From: Rhynchopus sp. YZ270_cl-10
Taxonomy: Eukaryota > Euglenozoa > Diplonemea > Diplonemida > Diplonemidae
DNA length: 64,000 nucleotides
Direction: 5' to 3'
Assembly (NCBI GenBank): GCA_964035575.1
Contig: OZ037916.1
Location: 806,001-870,000 of the forward strand
Shown here: one piece after another, positions 27,962-36,556 of the stretch
Numbering within the stretch: the stretch's first letter is position 1
Layout: each line of letters opens with the position of its first letter
Notes under the pieces: generated by a model
The model's database searches: none
Seen by the model: the letters and a program-made list of their open reading frames with translations, nothing else
Told to the model about the DNA's origin: nothing
Program-made: the position numbers and the translations under genes

Positions 27962-28284
27962 CCCACAACCCACAACAACAAGGACTTATCAGCCCCGTGT
28001 GTTCAACAAGTAAACTCACGGGATACTCCCAAGAGCCAAGATACCACAACCCCTCATTCTGCTGTGCCACAACTGCGAGCATATCCCATGCCTTAGACAC
28101 ACAGGCCCTCATCCAGTGGGCTTGTGTGTCACAGGGAGTGCGAGATCGACTCAGCCACAACAACACAACACAAAACGACATCCACAAGAGGGTGCGTCAG
28201 GCATGGACGCAGCCTTGTTACTGCTGTGACTCCTGTTCAAACGTTCCAAGAGACTGCACTGCACTGCCACATGCTTTGCACATG
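27962..28284 (+). repeat. Spacer motif copy 5 and remnant of a third histone unit's 5' flank
   Basis: Positions 27962-28053 match the spacer motif. The match to unit 1's 5' flank continues to 28284 (11645-11965 there), then ends about 110 bp short of where an H3 gene would begin. No H3 follows; unrelated sequence takes over. Confidence 0.75.
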
Positions 28285-28727
28285 ATGACCAAAGTGATAT
28301 CCCTACGGAGGGCGACGCTACCTGGTGGCCACTGTTGCCCTGGGGTCATGTCATCTCCCTGTCTTTGAGGAAAAACGCTCGTCTGACTGCAAAACAACAA
28401 CCCCAAACACAACACGCTTACGAGCAGCTCATTAACACCTGTCCATTGCTGCCTGTGCTAGGAAAGGAGTTGGAGGGTTTGCGAGATGCCACCTTTTTGT
28501 TCCAACAACCTCTCCCCTGCGGATGATGACAACACAACAACATGACACGCCAGTCTTGCTTCTGACATTTTCCATGACCAGATAACAATTTTCCAATTTT
28601 CAAACACCCCTGACACACAAGAAGGCTGCCTTTCCTCGCTGTTCTGCTGAAGGGGGTTTAACGGTCGCGTCTTTGCCGGTCATGGCATCAACGCACACCC
28701 AAACCACTCGAGATACTGTTCCCCTCT
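28285..28727. other. Intergenic spacer with no recognised content
   Basis: Unique-looking sequence without a gene. It follows the break in the third unit's spacer and precedes another copy of the spacer segment (ACACATCCACACGCACATGA, from about 28739) that also occurs at about 15403 and 27825. Confidence 0.4.
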
Positions 28728-28899
28728 TTTCCTGCCGGACACATCCACACGCACATGATGAGATTCGTCTTTATGGACCATGCACCACACTGAGTGGGGC
28801 GCGTTTTTTTTTTTTTTTGCGTTCTCTTGATTGATCACAACACACTTCACTCTACCAACGCTGAGTCTTTTCTTGTATTACTTTCCATTTTTCACCCCA

Positions 28900-29100
28900 G
28901 AACCCACACAACAAGGACTTATCAGTCCCGTGTGTTTCAACATAGTCCCCCCTCCACAGCAGAGATTATACCGGGTCCCCGGTCCACGTCAAGGTCCAGT
29001 CCGGCTGAGAATAACCGGGTCCCCCGTCCCGGGTCCCTGAATCTTATTCTCTGCTGTGCCCCTCATGGGACACTCCCAAGAGCCAAGATACCACAACCCA
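28900..29100 (+). repeat. Histone spacer motif, copy 6, interrupted
   Basis: The 5' half (GGACTTATCAGTCCCGTGTG, about 28915-28934) and 3' half (about 29062-29100) are split by the 104-bp element at 28955-29058. Confidence 0.65.
28955..29058. mobile_element. 104-bp MITE-like element, 6-bp target duplication
   Basis: The ends CACAGCAGAGA and TCTCTGCTGTG are inverted repeats. The flanks 28949-28954 and 29059-29064 are both CCCCTC. The inside is rich in CCGGGTCCC motifs. It is non-coding, so non-autonomous. It splits a known repeat, which gives independent proof of insertion. Confidence 0.8.
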
Positions 29101-29167
29101 CCCCTCCGTCAACACCAAACCTCTACCTCCCACCAGAGGTGCTATTCCACTATACACCATTGGCAAG

Positions 29168-30616
29168 ATGTTGAGGCTTGCTGCAGGTTTCCTGCTGTTC
29201 GTCTCAGTGACGTGCCAGCGGCCTGAGTTCCAGGTTCCTGGGAGCTGTGGGCAGGTGTGGTCCGCTTCGACGTACAATGGTCACTGGCCTGACCAGGACA
29301 GCTTGGACATGGCGAGGTGGGATTCGTCTTGGAACAACGTCTGTGGTGGCGAGGCTGTGCGTGCTGCTGCCTCAGGGACTGTGATCTTTGCGCAGAAGAT
29401 GGCGTCGTCTGCGTCGTGCAAGGACCCCGAGAACAGGATCTACATCGACCACGGGAACAACTGGGTGTCGCACTACATCCACCTGCAGAGCCCGGTCAAC
29501 TCCGCACTGCTCAACCGCCAGGTCGCCCAGGGGCAAATCATCGGCTACACAGGCAAGACCGGGTGCACTGTAGACCACATCCACTTCACGCAGCTCCTCA
29601 ATGGGAACGCCGTTCGCTCTGAATTCGGAGGCGCACTTGTTGACACCCGCCAGGCCGATATGAGCACCTGGGGGCACTGGGGCGGCAGCAACCAGGAAAT
29701 GATCAGAAGCATCAACTGCGCGGGCGAGAAGTTCATGGTGTGGTCCGACGGCGGTGCGACGTACAACCTGATCTACAACCCTGGCAGCGGCAATGTCAAG
29801 ATGTTCCGCATGCACGCAGACGGCAAGGGCATCACCATCACGTGGACCGGCAAGTGGTCCCTGCAGTACACCCACATGGAGGCGTACCGCATCAACGGCG
29901 TCAACTACGCGATTCTCTACAAAGCACCAAACGGACACGTTCAATTCATCAGAATGAACGCGAACGGTGCGGGCTACACCAACACACGGTCGGGCACATG
30001 GGGGGTGGGGTGGACCAACATCGTTCCCTTCAATGTCGGCAACAGGGCGTACCTGCTGGTCTACAACACTGTGCGTGGGTGGGCGAACTTCGAGCGTGTC
30101 AACCCCGGCAACGACGCGACGACCAACATCTACAAGAGCACGTGGTCGAAGCGCTACACCCAGCTTGTACCGTACGCATACGGGGGCGGCCAGTACATTC
30201 TGCTTTACACTGGGGGGAGCGGCCATGTTCGTGTCTACCAGATGAACATTTGGTACTCATCGCTGTCTTTGACGTACAAATCGTTTGCCGCGTGGGACGG
30301 CGACTATACCCACATGGTGGCGTTCCAGACGTTGTTCGGGGAGAGTCTGTTGTGCATTTACAAGCAGGAGACTGGGGCGACCAAGTTCATGAAGTTCACC
30401 GCAAATGGCCAGGACCTTGTCCAGACCTACAGTGCCACATGGTCGCGCCCATGGACACACATCCAACCCTTCACGATCACCACAGGCCTCTTCTCGCAGG
30501 GCGGGCTCCTCCTCTACAGGGCGGGTACTGGGTACGCCTACAGCATGAGCATGAACTGGGGTGGCACAGGGTACACCTATCTGTGGAGCTCCTGGTGGCA
30601 GGCTGGGTGGAACTAG
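29168..30616 (+). CDS. Secreted M23-like peptidase with C-terminal repeat (propeller/lectin-like) domain
   Basis: The product is 482 residues. A signal peptide covers about 1-16 (LRLAAGFLLFVSVTCQ). Residues about 24-170 resemble the M23/LytM fold: HYIHLQ, then GQIIGYTGKTGC and DHIHF with the HxH zinc ligands (H137, H139); the first zinc ligand motif is less clear (HWPDQD near residue 39). Residues about 185-482 hold six repeats of roughly 47 residues built on (L/I)(I/L)Y-x-x-x-x-G-x-(V/A) and a W-x-x-x-(Y/W)TH motif, resembling the repeat domains of secreted actinobacterial and myxobacterial proteins. The enzyme would cut glycyl or peptidoglycan-type peptides outside the cell, perhaps against bacteria taken as food. 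Bacterial origin by transfer is an inference. The acceptor CCACCAG ends at 29136. Confidence 0.75.
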   Translation: MLRLAAGFLLFVSVTCQRPEFQVPGSCGQVWSASTYNGHWPDQDSLDMARWDSSWNNVCGGEAVRAAASGTVIFAQKMASSASCKDPENRIYIDHGNNWVSHYIHLQSPVNSALLNRQVAQGQIIGYTGKTGCTVDHIHFTQLLNGNAVRSEFGGALVDTRQADMSTWGHWGGSNQEMIRSINCAGEKFMVWSDGGATYNLIYNPGSGNVKMFRMHADGKGITITWTGKWSLQYTHMEAYRINGVNYAILYKAPNGHVQFIRMNANGAGYTNTRSGTWGVGWTNIVPFNVGNRAYLLVYNTVRGWANFERVNPGNDATTNIYKSTWSKRYTQLVPYAYGGGQYILLYTGGSGHVRVYQMNIWYSSLSLTYKSFAAWDGDYTHMVAFQTLFGESLLCIYKQETGATKFMKFTANGQDLVQTYSATWSRPWTHIQPFTITTGLFSQGGLLLYRAGTGYAYSMSMNWGGTGYTYLWSSWWQAGWN

Positions 30617-30721
30617 AGAGAGCAAGAAGGAGTGTTCCGTTGCGATTCATCATTTGCCCCCTCCCCATTTAATTTGTCCATATCAATGTTATTTTTGCTC
30701 GATTTTTTTTTAAATTTTTCC

Positions 30722-30900
30722 AAGCATTGGCAAAGAGGAAATCGAATCGACGGAAGGTGTATGAACGAAAAATGTTGTTTATTTTGTAGGTACACTGTTC
30801 ACGAGAGTGCTGTTGTATTTCAAGTCAACTTTGTTTTTCTTTTTATTCAGTTGTCATTATCCTGAAGTCAGCTTCTGTTGTCCATTTGCCAACCCCTATT
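30722..30900 (+). repeat. Dispersed repeat (AATCGACGGAAGGTG type), copy 1
   Basis: GGCAAAGAGGAAATCGAATC through GACGGAAGGTG recurs at about 40037-40073. A second matching block (ATCCTGAAGTCAG) lies at 30862-30874 and 40206. The two copies differ in the middle. Confidence 0.6.
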
Positions 30901-31243
30901 AGTAGTTCGAGGGACAATCGTCCAAAGGAGGCTATAAAGCATAACTCTGCATTTTCATGTTTTTCGCGCGAGGTTCAAGTTTCTTTGCATTTTTTTTTGT
31001 GAACAAATCAGACCCGGGAACTGGGACTCGTTTCATTAAAAAGTTTTGCACACTTCATTTTTTTTTGCGTTTTTTTTTTTTTTTCCTCCTCTCCCCAAAC
31101 CCCCTTTCGTCTATTACTAGTTGAAAAGGGTTTTTCTCATTCCACTTTATTTCCCCCCCCTCCTTTCCCCCTTTCCCCCCTGCTTCACGGCGGTAACAAT
31201 TCAAATATTGGAGTGCATAAAACCGTTACTATTTACCAAAGAT

Positions 31244-31266
31244 GAATGTGCATGAGAGGCACATTC
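31244..31266 (+). repeat. Hairpin with ATGAGAG loop
   Basis: GAATGTGC, loop ATGAGAG, GCACATTC: a perfect 8-bp stem. It is the type example of a dispersed hairpin family (also 564, 20362, 51003, 54763, 59216). Confidence 0.75.
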
Positions 31267-31573
31267 ACCTTGCATTTTTTTTTTCTTTTTTGTTTCTCCT
31301 TTTTCTTATATTGTTGCAATGTCGCGCTATCTGTCATTACAAAAAAAAAAAATACATAATTAACGCCCTTCACACACACTCCCACCCTCATCTGATTTTT
31401 GCGGATGACAAAAAAAAGTTGGAATTCAACAAAGTACAATAATTTGTCCCAAATTTTGTTTCATATTTTTGGGATAGTCAAAATTTATGTACCAGCATTC
31501 ACAAAAACCTCACCCCATCCGGTGGTAAACTGTGTGTGCAATACCAACGAAGTGATTCTCTCTTTTCTTCTTG

Positions 31574-31640
31574 CGCTTTCATCTGGATGGCTGGCATCGT
31601 TTGTGGGTCAGTCGGAGGTGCCTGCATTGATAACTTCACT
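31574..31640 (+). repeat. 62-bp dispersed repeat, copy 3
   Basis: Contains GGCTGGCATCG, GTGGGTCAGTCGGAGGTGCC and AACTTCAC; same family as 8638-8700. Confidence 0.7.
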
Positions 31641-31983
31641 TTCTTCTGTGAGGGGGTTATCCATAACCCCCACGCAGGAGAATCGGTGCCTTGCCAGTAA
31701 GGTGTTCAGGCAAGATTTTTTTCTTCTTGATGATATTCACTTCACCCAATCTTTTCTTCCCCCCCTTTTTTCTTGTCAACAAAATTACCACAAAAAACGC
31801 CATCTTATTTACACATCTTTTCCTCCCTCTCTTTACTTTCAAAAACAAAAAAATGAACATTCTCTTTGTTTTCACTTCAATAACCCCCCCTTCCCTCCCC
31901 CCTCCCCCCTCCCCCAAATCCCACCACCCCCAGAAAACCACTGAGCATCCTTCCCCTCTCCATTTTCTCCCCCCTCCTTTTTC

Positions 31984-33414
31984 ATGGAGAAGGAGAATGA
32001 CCCCCCTGCTGAGGTAGAGGAGACTCCTTGGGTGGAGGCTTGCAAGGTTGAGGCCCTTGCAGGAAACCGTGCTCTGGTGCAGGTCCCTCAGAAGACCGGA
32101 CGTTATGTCGCGGTGATCCGACACAAAGGCACGCTGCACGCACTCGACGCAACGTGCTACCACATGGGCGGGCCTCTGTTGACAGCAGACATCGAGGAGG
32201 TAGGGGAGCATGGCTCGTGCATTGTGTGTCCTTGGCATCGGTATGAGATTTCTCTGGAAACCGGGCAGAAGGTTTACAAAGACATGACAGGGACACTCAA
32301 GACCAATGGAGAGATGAAACAACGGGTCCACGACGTCAAGATCGAAGGCAACGCTGTTATGGTAAAGTTAAACAAAGAAGGAAAATGCGCTTCCGATGGA
32401 TATGCGTTTAAACGGCCTGCACCTTCGCAAGGGGGAGGAGGGTTGAGAAGTGGCCATATTTTAAGTGGTGGAAGCGGATACTCTGCGCCAAACACATTGA
32501 ATCGGATGGTGGCGAACTCATACCATGGGGGAGATGGGTGCGCACCGTGGGGTGTTTCTGCTCCACCCCTTCCTCCCCCCTCCAACAACTCGCTGCCAAA
32601 ACAGCAGAATTCGTTTTTAAAAACGTCGCCTATTCTTTCCAAGGAAGTGTTCATTTCCTACATTGTTGATAAAGTAGTAAAACTCAATCTCGACCATTAT
32701 GTGATTGGGATGAGGGTGTTGGGCGCTCCGTATAGTTTGTCCGGTCTAGGGCGTCATGTGGAGTTGCAGTACGAAGGGGTAACACGGTTTTATACACCAT
32801 ATCAGCCAGATTCTTCAGATCGTTCTTATGTAGAGTTTTTTGTTAAGGTGTATGCGAATGGAGAGTTGACCCCTCTGTTAAGCGAGCTTTCTGCGCATTC
32901 TTCGAGGGTTTCCCTCAGGGGCCCCCACGCTGGTATGCCGCAGGATGTTTTTGCGCAGAAAGGTGGAATACATACAGTACACTTCCTTGCAGGGGGTACC
33001 GGAATTGCCCCGTTTCTGCAAATCGCATATCATCTTGCGGCAAGAGAAGGGAAGGTCCATTCCGTTCGGCGACTGAATCTGATCTGGTCGATTTCCTCCC
33101 CGGAAGCGCAGGCGTTGCGGACGCAGTTGAAATCGTTGCAAACGCTGCTCGCAGGGGTTGGGGTGGAGTTTACCTATGAATACATTGTGGCAACGGTAGC
33201 GACACCAGAGAAAGGGGGTGTGGGTCCATGGGAAGGCAAGGTAGGGCGGATAACAGAGGCTATGATTAAAGAGGAATGTCCGCCCAAGGTGGAAGGGGAT
33301 GAAGGGGTACGGACAGAACTCCTGGTGTGTGGCCCGCCGGCATTTAACGAAGCGATGAAAGGGTTTGCAGAGAGCGTCGGTTATGCTGAGGAAGCGGTGA
33401 GGGAGTTTGCATAA
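31984..33414 (+). CDS. Rieske [2Fe-2S] domain fused to a cytochrome-b5-reductase-like flavoprotein
   Basis: The product is 476 residues. Residues about 14-130 form a Rieske domain with ligands C58-x-H60 and C82-P-W-H85, the usual spacing for a soluble Rieske ferredoxin. A Gly/Pro/Asn-rich linker covers about 140-215. Residues about 218-476 form a ferredoxin-NADP/cytochrome b5 reductase module: an FAD motif R-F-Y-T-P-Y near 266, a Gly-rich NAD(P) motif AGGTGIAPF near 337, and CGPPAF near 449. Electrons would pass from NAD(P)H through FAD to the Rieske cluster and on to an unknown acceptor. No signal peptide or membrane segment is seen, so a cytosolic role is likely. Related fusions are known in CMAH/NDOR-like oxidoreductase families; the substrate is unknown. 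Confidence 0.85.
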   Translation: MEKENDPPAEVEETPWVEACKVEALAGNRALVQVPQKTGRYVAVIRHKGTLHALDATCYHMGGPLLTADIEEVGEHGSCIVCPWHRYEISLETGQKVYKDMTGTLKTNGEMKQRVHDVKIEGNAVMVKLNKEGKCASDGYAFKRPAPSQGGGGLRSGHILSGGSGYSAPNTLNRMVANSYHGGDGCAPWGVSAPPLPPPSNNSLPKQQNSFLKTSPILSKEVFISYIVDKVVKLNLDHYVIGMRVLGAPYSLSGLGRHVELQYEGVTRFYTPYQPDSSDRSYVEFFVKVYANGELTPLLSELSAHSSRVSLRGPHAGMPQDVFAQKGGIHTVHFLAGGTGIAPFLQIAYHLAAREGKVHSVRRLNLIWSISSPEAQALRTQLKSLQTLLAGVGVEFTYEYIVATVATPEKGGVGPWEGKVGRITEAMIKEECPPKVEGDEGVRTELLVCGPPAFNEAMKGFAESVGYAEEAVREFA

Positions 33415-33949
33415 AAAGATTTTTGTGTACACGGCGCTAGGTCGTGTGTCACAGTCGAGAGTAGTGTTGTTTTCTTTGATCAGATTTCATATCACTGTGT
33501 GATAAAATGTGTGACAACATCACACATTACTCATTCTCACCGTGTAGATGAATAAAGAGGGAGGGGTGATGGGGAGGTGGGGGGAAAACGGAAGAATAGC
33601 GAGACTCAATGGGGGGAACCCCTCTCCTCGAGACCAGGATCTGCAGGATGATTCACAAAAATGAAGAACGGTTTTTTTTTTATCGGATTCGTTGAGACAT
33701 TATCCGTCTTTTCAAGATTATTGCTTTTACCCCCACACACCACACCACCCCCCTTCTAACTTCGCTAAACTCTCATAGACTATTTAAAGAAACCCCCTTT
33801 TTTTGTTCAAAATTTATCTTCCCCTTACCTCCTTCCCTCCTTTCCCCCCGCATTTTCCAAATTTTCTAAAAAAAACCAAAACACTTTCCGGGGAATAGAC
33901 AATAGGCTTAGGGGGGTTTTTTTTTGCCTTCTTCTTCGCCCTTTATTTA
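33415..33949. other. Intergenic spacer with a strong hairpin
   Basis: A hairpin AATGTGTGA-CAACA-TCACACATT (33506-33528) lies about 90 nt after the stop of the Rieske gene. A second small stem ATCAC..GTGAT is just before it. The rest is pyrimidine-rich. No gene is seen. Confidence 0.55.
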
Positions 33950-34465
33950 ATGAACAACGTTGGTGAGGAAAGCCTGGAGCATGCGTTGAGCGCATTTCGC
34001 GCTTATGACAAGAATGATGGAGGGTGGGTGTCTGGGGACGACTTTAAGAGAGTGGTTCTTGGAAGAGGAATGGAGAAGATTATTGGGAAAGACGTCGATG
34101 TCGAGGCAATGCTGGCTGACGCGGACCGTCTGAGTACTGGGAAGGTGTTGCTGACGGACTATATAATGCTGATCTCACGGCGTATCCTGACTCTGGCAGA
34201 GCCCGACCTGATCACAGCCTTCAAAGCGTTCGAAGCAAAAGGCGAGTCAAATGCAGTCCCTTCTGCGACCCTTCTCCATGTCCTCACGGCAACTGGCTCG
34301 CAGCTGGACCGAGCCAGCAAAGATCAAGTCGCCACTGCCTGTCAATTCCCCCTAACCGAGCCGATAAATGTCAAATACAAACACATTCTCCAAGTAGAGG
34401 CTGACAGACAAGAAACAACGCATCTAAAAGAAAAGGTGTTTTCGGAAAGTGATGCAGATGGTTAA
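33950..34465 (+). CDS. Calmodulin/centrin-like EF-hand protein
   Basis: The product is 171 residues. An N-terminal EF-hand with a plausible loop (DKNDGGWVSGDD, residues 20-31) is followed by degenerate hands (ADADRLSTGKVLLTDY; ITAFKAFEAKGESNAVPSAT). The overall two-lobe length suits calmodulin-like proteins. Only the first loop keeps most calcium ligands. The chain ends in SESDADG, which looks like the first residues of another EF loop cut short, so the gene may be truncated or may continue through an intron I cannot place. A role in the flagellar or cortical cytoskeleton is possible but not shown. Confidence 0.65.
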   Translation: MNNVGEESLEHALSAFRAYDKNDGGWVSGDDFKRVVLGRGMEKIIGKDVDVEAMLADADRLSTGKVLLTDYIMLISRRILTLAEPDLITAFKAFEAKGESNAVPSATLLHVLTATGSQLDRASKDQVATACQFPLTEPINVKYKHILQVEADRQETTHLKEKVFSESDADG

Positions 34466-35158
34466 ATGGGGGTTTTTTTTTGGGTGTTTCTGGCGACTTT
34501 TTTTAGCCTTTCGTCTAGCCTTGAGAGTTGATAGAAATATCTGTTGTTCATTGATTTTTTTTTTTTGAAACTTTTTTTGAACTGCTCAGCTGCGTTGTGT
34601 TTGTCATCTTTACCCCTTTTTTCTCAGTAGAGTATTAGAAATAAATGCGAATACGGTACAATGTATTTTTCCCCCAATACCTTCATCTCCCAGGACCCCA
34701 ACCGGGACCCTGCATCACGCAGACTCAATTAACCTCTCCAATGATCATTTCATCGCGGTTCTGGGGGGGGACGAACCGCGCTGCAGAGCCACTCCTCACC
34801 AAACAGGTTGAGGTGTGTGTGCGTTTTCACCACAACCTGTCTCCCATGGGTTTTATCGTGTGATGAGTGTTTAGGTTTCATTTTAAGTAGTCCGGGTATT
34901 CCTTTCGCACTGCCGACGTAAACTACCGTATATCCACATTTCATCTCCATTCCACCCCCTCCAATCGCCCCCTCAATAGATTCCCCTATAATAAAACCAA
35001 ACCCCACATCCCACAGATATTCTTCTTCACACCTGTACTACCTCAAAGCAACACACTTTTCTACACAAAAACCTCCGAGGAAAGACAGACCCTTTTTTTT
35101 CATACACAAACCAACCACGTTCACTTCTTCTACTTCTTCTTCTTCGTCTACCGTACCT
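34466..35158. other. Intergenic spacer with a dispersed hairpin repeat
   Basis: Contains the repeat 34754-34877. A CT/CTT-rich tract (35118-35150) precedes the next ATG and probably carries a trans-splice acceptor further upstream (CCACAG near 35010). No gene is seen. Confidence 0.45.
34754..34877 (+). repeat. About 120-bp dispersed repeat with two hairpins, copy 1
   Basis: A 5' hairpin (CGCGGTTC with GAACCGCG) is followed by ACAGGTTG...CAACCTGT as a second stem, then CTCCCATGGGTTTTATCGTG. The second copy is at 58086-58201 with about 90 percent identity by eye. It is a candidate small structured RNA or MITE-like repeat. Confidence 0.65.
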
Positions 35159-36556
35159 ATGATGACCCAGCAGGACACGCACACCATGGTTGCGAGCAAC
35201 TTCTTGAGGCAGGGGGAGGTTGACGGCACGTTGTACCCGATTGAGCAGCAGCCTGTGCAGCAGATGATGCAGCAGCAGCTCCCCATTCAGCAGCTCCAGC
35301 AGATGCCGGTGATGTCGCAGTTCGCGCAGCAGCCGGTCATGGCACCGCAGCAGTTGGTCCACCAGAGCCTTTGCAGTGTGAACGACCCTTACCTTACCGC
35401 ACCTATTCGTCATGGAAGCTTTTCGGTTGCAGAGTCGTTTTCGTCGTGCGAAGGGATGCCCAGCGCACCCCCGACCCCGCCACCAACGAACCTCTTCAGC
35501 GGCGCGTCTACGCCCACCCCACAGCCTCTCAACGAGCCTGCCATGCTGTCCACCCGCAAGGCAGGAAGCTTCCGCCACGACCCCTACAACGCGAGCAGCA
35601 CCGGGTCCTTCCACCACACCCCGCAGGCCACCCCGCAGCAGCAGCCGATCCAGCCCCCACCGACCTACCAGTACAACGACACCTTCGCAGACATCCCCAC
35701 CCTGCCCAGCCAGGACTTCCCTACCAGAGCCAGCATGGAAAGCAACGCGAGCAGTCTGAGCAACAGCGGACACTCCGCCGCACCCCTCCCGAACCTCGTG
35801 GAGAGCGGCAATGTGTACGCCTCATCCGCATCGATCCAGCCCTGCCAGCCAAGACAACCGATGCAGCCAGAGCCCCTCTGCATCGACAGAATCAACAACA
35901 ACACACCGCCCCCTACCTGCCCCTCCCCAGCATCAAGCCACGGAGGGTACAGCAACGTCAACTCTGCTCACGTCACCCCAAACTCCACCCCCAAAACCGC
36001 AGGGCTCTCCCCCAACGCAAAGTCCCGCCCCGGTCACGGAAACAACAACACCAAGAAGGATAAGAAGAACATCCTTGTTGAGTACAAACACGGCCGTAAA
36101 GGGGTTTGCACGCTTCCCAGCACCGCAATCAGCGCGCGTTGCGAGGCGGACCCGAACAGCTACATTGTGGTTGAGGGGGACAGAGGGATTGACATTTGCA
36201 GGATCATCAATTTGACGGTGAGGAAGAGCGCTGATGCACCGGGGCTGAAGCACCCTATGGTGATCCGTGAGGCGAAGGCGGAGGAGGTGGAGTACTGGTC
36301 CACACGTCTCGCGGAGAGGGAGGAGGCTGCGCTCAAGGTGGTGAACGATATGGTGACCCGCTCGAAGCTTCCCCTCGTTGTGACCCACGCTGCCTACCAG
36401 CTTGACAAGAAGAAGCTCACCTTCATCTACGAGTCCCCCCAGCACCAGCCCGACTTCCGTTGCCTCCTCTCCGAGTGCTACGCTGTCTGGAAGTGCCGTA
36501 TTTGGTTTACCTGCCTCCCAAAGAAGGTTTCCAAGCCAAGCACCACTACTGCGTGA
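35159..36556 (+). CDS. PSP1-domain protein with Gln/Pro-rich N-terminus
   Basis: The product is 465 residues. The first 290 residues are low-complexity Gln, Pro, Ser and Asn (QQPVQQMMQQQLPIQQLQQM and similar), ending in KKDKKN. Residues about 300-455 carry the PSP1 C-terminal domain: HPMVIREAKAEEVEYW, EREEAALKVVNDMV, LPLVVTHAAYQLDKKKLTF, then a basic aromatic end. In kinetoplastids PSP1-domain proteins belong to complexes that bind cycling mRNA elements in 3' UTRs; in yeast and bacteria (YaaT) the domain is in regulatory proteins. A post-transcriptional RNA role is inferred, fitting a host with trans-splicing. Either of two adjacent ATGs (35159, 35162) could start it. Confidence 0.8.
   Translation: MMTQQDTHTMVASNFLRQGEVDGTLYPIEQQPVQQMMQQQLPIQQLQQMPVMSQFAQQPVMAPQQLVHQSLCSVNDPYLTAPIRHGSFSVAESFSSCEGMPSAPPTPPPTNLFSGASTPTPQPLNEPAMLSTRKAGSFRHDPYNASSTGSFHHTPQATPQQQPIQPPPTYQYNDTFADIPTLPSQDFPTRASMESNASSLSNSGHSAAPLPNLVESGNVYASSASIQPCQPRQPMQPEPLCIDRINNNTPPPTCPSPASSHGGYSNVNSAHVTPNSTPKTAGLSPNAKSRPGHGNNNTKKDKKNILVEYKHGRKGVCTLPSTAISARCEADPNSYIVVEGDRGIDICRIINLTVRKSADAPGLKHPMVIREAKAEEVEYWSTRLAEREEAALKVVNDMVTRSKLPLVVTHAAYQLDKKKLTFIYESPQHQPDFRCLLSECYAVWKCRIWFTCLPKKVSKPSTTTA

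Larger units (their letters stand above)
30617..31983. other. Intergenic spacer with dispersed repeats
   Basis: No gene is seen. It contains the repeat at 30722-30900, the hairpin at 31244-31266, a 62-bp repeat copy at 31574-31640 and a hairpin GGGGGTTATCCATAACCCCC at 31653-31672. Long T-, C- and A-runs fill the rest. Confidence 0.5.

Noticed and set aside
31653-31672. Rho-independent terminator-like hairpin
   Set aside because: The host is eukaryotic and the hairpin lies upstream of a gene; it is listed only as a repeat-type structure.
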